Assembly: GCF_000513275.1 (NCBI RefSeq)
Contig: NZ_CBVJ010000141.1
Location: 1 to 64,000, forward strand
From: Paenibacillus gorillae
GTDB lineage: Bacteria; Bacillota; Bacilli; Paenibacillales; Paenibacillaceae
Reading direction: 5' to 3'
Length of the DNA: 64,000 bases
Position 1 is the first letter of the stretch, and every line of letters begins with the position of its first letter. This document shows positions 1 to 6,996 of the stretch, in pieces. The notes below the pieces were generated by a model. The model was given only the letters and a program-made list of their open reading frames with translations, made no database searches and had not been told where the DNA came from. The translations under genes were made by a program, and so were the position numbers.

Positions 1-747
1 TTTCGATAAATATTCGGTGTTCTTTCCTCTTGAAAATAAAATGTCCTTAAAATAATTGTGGGCTTTAGTAACTGATAAATTAGTAAAAATGTCCTTAGCG
101 AGATAGAAATCTTCATTAAACACTTCAAATTCTTTTCTCGTTAGGATTTCAAAAATTATGTCTTTGTTTAACTTTTTTTTGTGACTGCCACTTTTTTTTA
201 TGAGAACTAAATTTCCATTTTCATTTAATACATATACACCTACTTTTGAAAGGTTCTCATCTGAATTTAATAGCAGAAACAACTTTTCAATCATTTGAAG
301 ATACGTAACAACGTATACTCTATCAAAAACCTGTACATAGTCATTTAATTGTTTAGAAAGCCTATACAGGCTATCAAGTTCAGTCTTTATCTCATAAATA
401 GTAGTCGTTCCATTAATAACAACTAAATCAGCTTGTGATTTATTAACGTATAGTTCTGTAATTATTGAATGTTGTTCATCGTGATTTTTCAAAATTTCAT
501 TAACAAATATTTCATTAAGGTAGACATATTCACATTTATAGTTATCTTTAATTTCTTGATAGACATAGTTAAAAAATTCAGCATAAGTTAAATCCTGGAT
601 TTTATCGAAAATGTTTAGGTTATTGTTTGAATTGATCAGTACTTCTTTTATTTTATTATTTTTCTTATTAATAAAATCAATTAAATATGAGCGATTGTAA
701 AAATTAGAAAATAACCGAAGATATTTAACATCCTCACTTAGATTCAT
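1..747 (-). CDS. sce7726-family protein, C-terminus cut by window edge
   Basis: An open frame of 249 codons runs off the left edge with no stop. It starts at ATG 747 behind an AGGAG site about 9 bases upstream. Central motifs match what I know of sce7726-family proteins: YLNEIFVNEI (about 77-86), ADLVVING (106-113), YEIKTELDSL (118-127) and QVFDRVYVVT (139-148). D107, E119 and K121 have the D-(x)n-E-x-K spacing of PD-(D/E)xK nuclease-like folds; the nuclease role is inference. The gene is strikingly AT-rich (codons such as AAT, TTA, AAA) compared with everything beyond 1.4 kb, and it lies beside a broken integrase. It is therefore probably cargo of a horizontally acquired element. Function in this family is not established. 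Confidence 0.72.
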   Translation of the reverse strand, partial: MNLSEDVKYLRLFSNFYNRSYLIDFINKKNNKIKEVLINSNNNLNIFDKIQDLTYAEFFNYVYQEIKDNYKCEYVYLNEIFVNEILKNHDEQHSIITELYVNKSQADLVVINGTTTIYEIKTELDSLYRLSKQLNDYVQVFDRVYVVTYLQMIEKLFLLLNSDENLSKVGVYVLNENGNLVLIKKSGSHKKKLNKDIIFEILTRKEFEVFNEDFYLAKDIFTNLSVTKAHNYFKDILFSRGKNTEYLSK

Positions 748-1010
748 GCGCTCATCTCCTAATCAATCTGAATAATTTTTAAATACATCGACTAACTTTA
801 ATCTAAAAAATTTAAATAGTCAAGAAGGGTACAACTCCTCCTCACTGAGAAGTAAATCAATCATATATCCGAGGCTTGAGATATATGGATACTTAAAGAA
901 AAAGCTTCAGAAATCGAAGTTAGATTAACACCCAATCTTCTCTTACTAAAATTAAATTAAATAGTCGGCCATTATCTAACCACTGTATATTTTATCATAG
1001 ACTAACTAAA
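748..1010. other. AT-rich spacer, no gene seen
   Basis: This stretch lies between the start of the sce7726-type gene and the first recognisable integrase codons. I see no open frame with a ribosome site. It is AT-rich like its neighbours and may hold the decayed upstream part of the integrase gene and the promoter of the leftward gene. Confidence 0.5.
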
Positions 1011-1305
1011 TATGTAGATCAGAACTTTATTTTCTCTAAAGAAGATGGCTATCCAATCTTTAATAATATTATTGAAAAAGAATGCTCAAGCTATCGGCAA
1101 TTGAAAAACACGTGACACCCCACTCCTTGAGACATATTCTCACGTCCCTTTTGATTGAGGCTGGGTAGGTGTAAAAGAGATTCAACAAAGACTAGAGCAT
1201 ACCGACATTAATACAACTATGAATATCTATGCCCATATGACTAAAAATATGGAAGAAAAAGCCTCACAAAAGTTCAGTGAACTCATGCAAGGCTTCGTAA
1301 TTTAA
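1011..1305 (+). pseudogene. tyrosine recombinase/integrase remnant (C-terminal catalytic part)
   Basis: Three reading frames in sequence spell the C-terminal catalytic domain of a phage or ICE-type integrase. The segment FIFSKEDGYP is near 1026-1055. A second segment with VTPHSLRH (the HxLRH box) and SLLIEAG follows from about 1082. After 1168 a third segment has LEHTDINTTMNIYAHMT, whose Y in NIYAH is the expected nucleophile, and then KASQKFSELM up to TAA 1303-1305. Frameshifts near 1080 and 1164, plus in-frame stops, break it, and the N-terminal DNA-binding part is missing. The order of motifs and the ending are typical of Firmicute integrases whose 3' end abuts the att site. It is a decayed gene, not an active one. 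Confidence 0.8.
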
Positions 1306-1383
1306 CTTTTCGGCACCAAAATGGCACCATTTACACCATTTCATGCATTAAACCCCTGTGTTTTCAATGGGTTCGAGCGATGA
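1306..1383. other. putative attachment-site region between integrase remnant and groEL 3' end
   Basis: The spacer holds three arm-like repeats: GGCACCA at 1312 and 1323, and ACACCA at 1333. An imperfect inverted repeat follows (AACCCC at 1351, GGGTTC at 1370). It abuts the groEL stop codon. Integrases of this type usually sit next to their att core, so the core probably lies at about 1340-1400, in or next to the 3' end of groEL. The partner att copy would be outside the window. This is inference from position. Confidence 0.45.
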
Positions 1384-3018
1384 CTACATCATGCCGCCCA
1401 TACCGCCCATGCCGCCCATATCAGGCATGCCAGCGCCAGCACCCTTAGGTTCTGGTTTGTCAGCAACAACTGCTTCAGTTGTCAGGAACATAGCCGCAAC
1501 GGAAGCTGCGTTTTGCAGCGCGGAACGCGTTACTTTCGCAGGGTCAACGATGCCCGCTTCGAACATGTTTACCCATTCGCCGGAAGCTGCGTTGTAGCCT
1601 ACGCCGACTTTTTCGTTTTTCAGACGCTCAACGATTACGGAACCTTCTTGGCCTGCATTCGCAGCAATTGTGCGAATCGGCTCTTCGAGGGAGCGCAATA
1701 CGATGTTAACGCCAGTTTGCTCGTCGCCTTCTGCGTTAACAGCAGCAACTGCATTGTATACGTTGATCAGAGCTGTACCGCCGCCGGATACGATGCCTTC
1801 TTCCACAGCTGCGCGAGTGGAGTTCAGTGCATCTTCGATGCGGAGCTTGCGCTCTTTCAATTCCGTTTCAGTAGCCGCGCCGACTTTGATTACCGCTACG
1901 CCGCCGGACAATTTAGCCAGACGCTCTTGCAGTTTCTCTTTGTCGAACTCAGAAGTTGTTTCTTCCAGTTGCGCACGGATTTGGTTCACGCGAGCTACGA
2001 TGTCGGAAGCGTCGCCGCTGCCGTCAACGATAATCGTGTTTTCTTTCGTTACGCGTACTTGGCGAGCGGAGCCCAGTTGTTCTACAGTAGCCGATTTCAG
2101 CTCAAGGCCCAGCTCTTCAGTAATCACTTGGCCGCCAGTCAGAGCAGCGATATCTTGCAGCATTGCTTTGCGACGGTCGCCGAAGCCTGGAGCTTTAACG
2201 CCTACGCAAGTGAATGTGCCGCGAAGTTTGTTCACTACCAGCGTAGCTTGAGCTTCGCCTTCGATGTCTTCAGCGATGATCAGCAATTGCTTGCCGGATT
2301 GAACAACTTTCTCGAGAACCGGAAGGATCTCTTGAATGTTCGATACTTTTTTATCCGTGATCAGGATGTATGGGTTGTCGAGGACAGCTTCCATTTTATC
2401 CGTATCTGTAATCATGTAAGGAGACACGTAGCCGCGGTCGAATTGCATACCTTCAACCACTTCCAGCTCCGTTACGAAGCCTTTCGACTCTTCCACTGTG
2501 ATAACGCCATCGTTGCCGACTTTCTCCATCGCTTCTGCGATCAGTTGGCCAACTTCTTCGTCTGCCGAAGAGATCGAAGCAACTTGTGCGATCGATTGTT
2601 TGCCTTCGATTGGTTTTGCGATAGCTTTCAGCTCTTCAACAGCTGCTTTAACCGCTTTTTCGATACCTTTGCGGATAACCATTGGGTTAGCGCCAGCTGT
2701 TACGTTTTTCAGACCTTCGCGAATCATCGCTTGAGCCAGAACGGTAGCAGTTGTCGTTCCGTCACCGGCAACGTCATTTGTTTTTGTAGCTACTTCTTTA
2801 ACGAGTTGTGCACCCATGTTTTCGAAAGCATCTTCAAGCTCGATTTCTTTCGCAATGGATACGCCGTCATTCGTGATGAGCGGGCTGCCGAATTTTTTCT
2901 CCAGTACAACGTTGCGGCCTTTAGGGCCGAGCGTTACTTTAACCGCATTTGCAAGAGCGTCAACCCCCCGCAGCATGGAGCGGCGAGCTTCTTCACTAAA
3001 TTTAATGTCCTTAGCCAT
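1384..3018 (-). CDS. groEL: chaperonin GroEL
   Basis: Encodes 544 residues, the usual length for the 60-kDa chaperonin that folds proteins in an ATP-driven double ring with GroES. It starts MAKDIKFSEEARRSML. It contains the nucleotide-binding TLGPKGRN and NDVAGDGTTTA segments, the SSADEEVGQLIAEAM region, and ends in the flexible GGMGGMGGMM tail. The start has a good site (GGAGG before ATG 3018). It follows groES by about 75 bases in one operon governed by the CIRCE element upstream of groES. The 3' end appears intact although an integrated element abuts it. Identity is secure. Confidence 0.99.
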   Translation of the reverse strand: MAKDIKFSEEARRSMLRGVDALANAVKVTLGPKGRNVVLEKKFGSPLITNDGVSIAKEIELEDAFENMGAQLVKEVATKTNDVAGDGTTTATVLAQAMIREGLKNVTAGANPMVIRKGIEKAVKAAVEELKAIAKPIEGKQSIAQVASISSADEEVGQLIAEAMEKVGNDGVITVEESKGFVTELEVVEGMQFDRGYVSPYMITDTDKMEAVLDNPYILITDKKVSNIQEILPVLEKVVQSGKQLLIIAEDIEGEAQATLVVNKLRGTFTCVGVKAPGFGDRRKAMLQDIAALTGGQVITEELGLELKSATVEQLGSARQVRVTKENTIIVDGSGDASDIVARVNQIRAQLEETTSEFDKEKLQERLAKLSGGVAVIKVGAATETELKERKLRIEDALNSTRAAVEEGIVSGGGTALINVYNAVAAVNAEGDEQTGVNIVLRSLEEPIRTIAANAGQEGSVIVERLKNEKVGVGYNAASGEWVNMFEAGIVDPAKVTRSALQNAASVAAMFLTTEAVVADKPEPKGAGAGMPDMGGMGGMGGMM

Positions 3019-3092
3019 TATCGATTACCTCCCGGAAAATAAATAAATGTATGGTAATGCTTGGTTCTTGCTCTATATGTCCCTAACGGGGC

Positions 3093-3374
3093 TTATCCAA
3101 AGATCGCGTGAATGTCGCTTTCTTTCATAATCAAATACTCTTTGCCTTCGTACTTGATTTCAGTTCCTGCATATTTGGAGAAAAGAACGCGGTCGCCTTC
3201 TTTTACTTCAAGCGCAACACGAACGCCATCTTTCAACGTACCGCTGCCTACTGCAACTACTTTGCCCTCTTGCGGTTTCTCTTTAGCCGAGTCCGGCAAT
3301 ACGATACCGCTTGCGGTCGTTTCTTCTTTTGCGATCGGTTCGATCAGTACGCGTTCACCCAAAGGTTTGATCAT
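3093..3374 (-). CDS. groES: co-chaperonin GroES
   Basis: Encodes 93 residues, full length for the heptameric lid of the GroEL chamber. It starts MIKPLGERVLIEP, has a GIVLPDSAKEKPQEG mobile-loop region and ends with the typical ESDIHAIFG. An AAGGAGG site precedes ATG 3374. It is the first gene of the groES-groEL operon, with a CIRCE operator and a vegetative promoter directly upstream, so HrcA repression is expected. Confidence 0.99.
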   Translation of the reverse strand: MIKPLGERVLIEPIAKEETTASGIVLPDSAKEKPQEGKVVAVGSGTLKDGVRVALEVKEGDRVLFSKYAGTEIKYEGKEYLIMKESDIHAIFG

Positions 3375-3417
3375 TGAAAATAGCCTCCTTAAAAAGTTTG
3401 TCGCTTATTGTTTTTTA

Positions 3418-3444
3418 TTAGCACTCGTAAGCGTAAAGTGCTAA
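3418..3444. promoter_or_regulatory. CIRCE operator (HrcA site)
   Basis: TTAGCACTC, nine bases, then AAGTGCTAA. This matches the CIRCE inverted repeat (TTAGCACTC-N9-GAGTGCTAA) with one mismatch in the second arm. It lies just downstream of the -10 box and upstream of groES, the expected position for HrcA repression of the groESL operon. Confidence 0.95.
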
Positions 3445-3455
3445 CAACCATAATT

Positions 3456-3484
3456 ATCATACTTTTTTTTCGCTTCGATTTCAA
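3456..3484 (-). promoter_or_regulatory. groESL vegetative promoter
   Basis: On the minus strand TTGAAA (3484-3479), a 17-base gap, then TATGAT (3461-3456). The spacing is ideal for a SigA-type promoter, and CIRCE follows immediately downstream, so HrcA binding would block the transcription start. Confidence 0.85.
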
Positions 3485-3583
3485 GTGCTTCCTCTTTTTT
3501 ATAGCCGCTCTCAGGCACTTTAACCATTATAGCCTTTTGTAAAATAACCTATAAGGAGCAGGCCGCCTTTTTTTACTCCCGTT

Positions 3584-4153
3584 TCAACGTACGCTTATCT
3601 GTTTTTCTGCCGAAAACTGATAGTCGGTTTTCTTTCCGCCTGCCTCGGTATAAAAGTCAGCCCAAGCCTTGATGTTGTACTCACCTGCCGGGAATGCTGC
3701 ACCCTTCAAAAATGTTTCAATGAACGCTGCGTTCGAATCTGAATCGAGATATCCAGCCGTTTTTTTATAAGGGAACTCCAGCCACATCCCTTTATGCGTT
3801 TCTGTAGTAATCAAAGGCTGCTCCATCTCATAGCCGAAGTCGACTCCCCTCGTCAGCTCCGATACGCCAAACGCGACCGGATACATCGCATGGTAGATCG
3901 TTTCTGCTTCCATATCGCCGTCGTATTTCAGCAGCGCTCGGACCGTAACCGCTTCCTCAGGTGTAAAGATCGACTTGCCGGTATCCAAACGAAGCAAAAA
4001 ATCCCCCATTCGAGACTCGATAAATACCGGTGCTGGCGAAGCCAATTCGCCTTGCCCGCTCTCGCCCTGCTCCTGTTCGTCGATTTTATTAACCGATTCA
4101 TTACTGCAAGCACTGAGCACCAGAACTAGCAGAAGTACATACAGGTTTTTCAT
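3584..4153 (-). CDS. predicted lipoprotein of unknown function
   Basis: Encodes about 189 residues from ATG 4153, chosen because AAGGAGG precedes it; a longer frame begins at 4180. The N-terminus MKNLYVLLLVLVLSAC is a lipoprotein signal with lipobox LSAC, so the mature protein should be anchored outside the cytoplasmic membrane. The rest is soluble and beta-rich in appearance, with PVFIESRMGDFLLRL and a C-terminal AGEYNIKAWADFYTEAGG stretch that recalls an immunoglobulin-like fold; I do not recognise a family. It lies 68 bases downstream of the heme ABC ATPase gene on the same strand and may be the last gene of that operon. Confidence 0.7.
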   Translation of the reverse strand: MKNLYVLLLVLVLSACSNESVNKIDEQEQGESGQGELASPAPVFIESRMGDFLLRLDTGKSIFTPEEAVTVRALLKYDGDMEAETIYHAMYPVAFGVSELTRGVDFGYEMEQPLITTETHKGMWLEFPYKKTAGYLDSDSNAAFIETFLKGAAFPAGEYNIKAWADFYTEAGGKKTDYQFSAEKQISVR

Positions 4154-4221
4154 CAGTCCGCCTCCTTGCCATTTATTCACTATTACTTATGACGAGCAGG
4201 GCGCCTATTTTGTTCCTGATT

Positions 4222-4998
4222 TCAAGCGTGAATTCCGAGCGGAAGCATATAGATGCCGGACTCCTCATCATGACTGATTTTCACATCAACGCCATAGACG
4301 GTCCTCATAACAGCCGGTGTCACTACGATCTCCGGTTCTCCCATAATGAGCACTTCGCCTTCCTTCATTACAATGAGATTATCGCTGTAACGAATGGCTT
4401 GATTAATATCGTGGAGCACCATCACAATCGTCAGGCCATGCTCGGCATTCAGCTTTTTCACAAGCTCGAGAATTTCGAACTGATAATAAATATCCAAGTA
4501 AGTCGTCGGCTCATCCAAAAATAAAATCGGCGTCTTCTGTGCCAGCGCCATCGCAATCCACACCCGCTGCCGCTCGCCTCCAGACAACCGGTCAATTCGC
4601 AGCTGGCGCTTGCCAATTAGATTGGTACTGGCAAGCGCCCACTCCACTGCAGCTTCGCCATCGCTGCTGTCTTGCCGGAACATCCCTTTATGCGGCAGCC
4701 TGCCGAAGCCCACCAGCTTCTCGACCGTCATGTCTGCCGGCGCTTCATTATGCTGATGAACGACAGCCAGCTTTTTCGCAAGCTCCTTCGGCTTATAGCC
4801 GCTCAGCGCCTTGCCGTCCAGCACGATTTGCCCGTGACGGGGAGCATAGTTCCGGGACATCAGTCCAAGCAGCGTCGACTTGCCGCTGCCGTTTGGTCCG
4901 ATAATTGTCGTAATGGCACCCTCAGCCACGGTGCAGGTTACATTTTTAATAGAATCGCTTTGTTTATCGTAAGAGAAGCTCAGCTTGTTAATTTCCAT
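4222..4998 (-). CDS. heme/iron-complex ABC transporter, ATP-binding protein (set 1)
   Basis: ATPase of the FecE/HmuV/BtuD group that energises uptake of heme or ferric chelates. The Walker A motif IIGPNGSGKST, the signature LSGGERQRVWIAMALAQ and the Walker B ILFLDEPTTYLD are intact, followed by the switch histidine in VLHDINQAIRYSD. The ATG at 4998 is preferred over GTG 5010 because the AAGGAGGAG site would be too close to the GTG. The start overlaps the permease stop by 11 bases, indicating translational coupling. The substrate is inferred to be heme from the NEAT-protein genes upstream. Confidence 0.85.
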   Translation of the reverse strand: MEINKLSFSYDKQSDSIKNVTCTVAEGAITTIIGPNGSGKSTLLGLMSRNYAPRHGQIVLDGKALSGYKPKELAKKLAVVHQHNEAPADMTVEKLVGFGRLPHKGMFRQDSSDGEAAVEWALASTNLIGKRQLRIDRLSGGERQRVWIAMALAQKTPILFLDEPTTYLDIYYQFEILELVKKLNAEHGLTIVMVLHDINQAIRYSDNLIVMKEGEVLIMGEPEIVVTPAVMRTVYGVDVKISHDEESGIYMLPLGIHA

Positions 4999-5971
4999 GA
5001 TGACGATCACTCCTCCTTAGCATGAAAATAAGAAACGGCCCGCCGATTACGGTCATTATTATAGAAGCGGGAATTTCGGTCGGCGCCAAAATCGTTCTTC
5101 CGAGCGTATCCGCAGTCAGGATAAGCAGCGCCCCAGCCAAAGCCGAGAACGGAATGAGCGCCTTATGGTCGGAGCCCACCGCCATTCTTCCAATGTGGGG
5201 CACGAGCAGGCCTACGAAAGCAATCAACCCGCCCACTGCCGTAGCGACAGAAGCCAACAGTACGGCAACAACGGAGATCAGAAGCCGCGCCTGTGTAACC
5301 CGAAGGCCGAGGTTTCCCGCCGTTTTATCCTGCAGCGACAGCATGTTGCACCAGGAAATAAGAAAGAGGGACAGCACCAGTCCGATTGAACCGTACAGTC
5401 CCAGTATTTCAACATCGGCCCAGGTTTTCATCGTAAAAATCGAGCTGATCGCCTGATTAACGGACGTTACCGCATAGCTGCCCCGGTAATTGAAGGATTG
5501 CCCAAGTCCCGTGAAGGTCGCATTAATGGCGACGCCCACCAGAATAAGCCGCATCGGCTGCAGCCCCGAACGCCAAGAGAACGAATAGACCAGCAGGCAA
5601 GCGATCGCCCCGCCGATACAGGAGAACAGCGGCATCCAGAAATACATCGCCGGGAAAATCGTCACCATCAGCAGTGACACAAGTCCCGCTCCCGAAGAAA
5701 TGCCGATTACACCCGCATCCGCCAGCGGATTCCGCATAACGGCCTGCAGCAATACACCCGATACTGCGAGCGCCGCTCCTGTAAGCAGCGACACGATCAA
5801 ACGCGGAAGACGCAGATCCCGTATGACTGCAACTTCTTCATTCGTTCCCGTTATTAAACCTTTGATCAGCTCCAATGGGCCGACCTTGATGCTTCCGGTC
5901 ATCGCCGAGAATATCGTCACTCCCGCCAGTAAAATAATAACGGCGCTAAACCACGCAGCTTTTTTGTACAT
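4988..5971 (-). CDS. heme/iron-complex ABC transporter, FecCD-family permease (set 1)
   Basis: Encodes 327 residues with about nine hydrophobic segments. It carries the family motifs LRLPRLIVSLLTGAALAVSG, MRNPLADAGVIGISSGA and GLLVPHIGRM, ending GGPFLIFMLRR. This is the BtuC/FecCD fold, which forms the membrane channel as a homodimer. It lies between the binding-protein gene (15-base gap) and the ATPase gene (11-base overlap). Length and ending are normal, unlike the set 2 permease at 11.9 kb. Confidence 0.9.
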   Translation of the reverse strand: MYKKAAWFSAVIILLAGVTIFSAMTGSIKVGPLELIKGLITGTNEEVAVIRDLRLPRLIVSLLTGAALAVSGVLLQAVMRNPLADAGVIGISSGAGLVSLLMVTIFPAMYFWMPLFSCIGGAIACLLVYSFSWRSGLQPMRLILVGVAINATFTGLGQSFNYRGSYAVTSVNQAISSIFTMKTWADVEILGLYGSIGLVLSLFLISWCNMLSLQDKTAGNLGLRVTQARLLISVVAVLLASVATAVGGLIAFVGLLVPHIGRMAVGSDHKALIPFSALAGALLILTADTLGRTILAPTEIPASIIMTVIGGPFLIFMLRRSDRHHGN

Positions 5972-5986
5972 ACCAGACTTCCCCCA

Positions 5987-6898
5987 TTATGGATACAGCA
6001 TTCCCATCAGTGCATCAAGCGCTTCGTTTGCCGCCAGATTGCCCGTCGTTCCAAACAGCGTCTCTTCCAGGTCATATACCCGGCCGTTTTTCACTGCGTT
6101 GAAATGCTTCCAAATATCATTCTTTTTAAATTCCTCATCGAACATTTTCACAACTTCCTCCGGCATGCCGTGCGCTGCCCGAAGAATGACGTCGGGATTC
6201 GCCTGCTGCAAATATTCCGTATTGGAAGCAAGATACTCCACTTTTTCCCCTTGCACGATATTAATGCCGCCTGCAAGCTTCACTAGATCGCCGATATACG
6301 AATGCTCCGTCGCCACCAAGTAGCTGCCAGGCACACCTAGCAATATGAGAACAGTTGGAGCGGGACGGCCTTCCGTTTTCTGACGGATATCGGCAATTTT
6401 GTCGTCATAGCCCTTCACAATTTCCTTCGCCCGATCCACACGATCGTACTTCTCGCCCAGCTTCACAATCGCTTGCTGCATGTCGCCAAGACTCGTCAGA
6501 TTAAGGAAGGTCGCGTCTACGCCGACATTTTTGAATACCGGCTCCAGCTCATATTGGAGCGTCGTTACCGACAACACCTCTGTCGGCTTGAGTGATTTGA
6601 CGATTTCCATATCCGGGCTCATCGGATTGCCGACCTTTTTCACGCCATCATAGCGGGACGGCAATGTTTTGGAGCTGGATGGAATGCCGACAACGTCATC
6701 GATCCCCAACAAGTCCAGCATTTGTGTAATCGCAACGGTTGTCGAAACGATACGCGCCTCCGGTTTTTCCGTAGGAGCGGCGGTTGCAGCCGCCTGTCCC
6801 TGCGCCGGTTGTACAGCTGGCTGAGGTTGCGCCGCACAGCCTGCCGCGAGTAGAGCTAACAGAGCGAGCAGCGTGAGCTTTGTTCCAAACCACTTCAT
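5987..6898 (-). CDS. heme/iron-complex ABC transporter, substrate-binding lipoprotein (set 1)
   Basis: Encodes about 303 residues. ATG 6898 is preferred over TTG 6901. The signal ends in lipobox LLAAGC, so it is a membrane-tethered binding protein. The body is the class III binding-protein fold (PF01497 type): EARIVSTTVAITQMLDLLG, VGNPMSPDMEIVKSLKPTEVL and ANPDVILRAAHGMPEEVVKMF. It resembles IsdE/HmuT heme receptors and is most similar in layout to the set 2 protein at 11 kb. It lies about 100 bases downstream of the NEAT-SLH gene, so it probably receives heme from that protein. Confidence 0.85.
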   Translation of the reverse strand: MKWFGTKLTLLALLALLAAGCAAQPQPAVQPAQGQAAATAAPTEKPEARIVSTTVAITQMLDLLGIDDVVGIPSSSKTLPSRYDGVKKVGNPMSPDMEIVKSLKPTEVLSVTTLQYELEPVFKNVGVDATFLNLTSLGDMQQAIVKLGEKYDRVDRAKEIVKGYDDKIADIRQKTEGRPAPTVLILLGVPGSYLVATEHSYIGDLVKLAGGINIVQGEKVEYLASNTEYLQQANPDVILRAAHGMPEEVVKMFDEEFKKNDIWKHFNAVKNGRVYDLEETLFGTTGNLAANEALDALMGMLYP

Positions 6899-6996
6899 CA
6901 ATAACCCCCATTTCCTTCTCTACAAGGAGAAAAATCGATAAAGGACGCCGGTTGCCCGGCATCCTCTTCGATTTATCATTCATTCTTCCGCCCGGT

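Noticed and set aside
1513..3042. Long open frame on the plus strand opposite groEL
   Set aside because: It is a mirror of the highly biased groEL codons, has no ribosome site and a composition (many Phe, Cys, Arg) unlike a protein.
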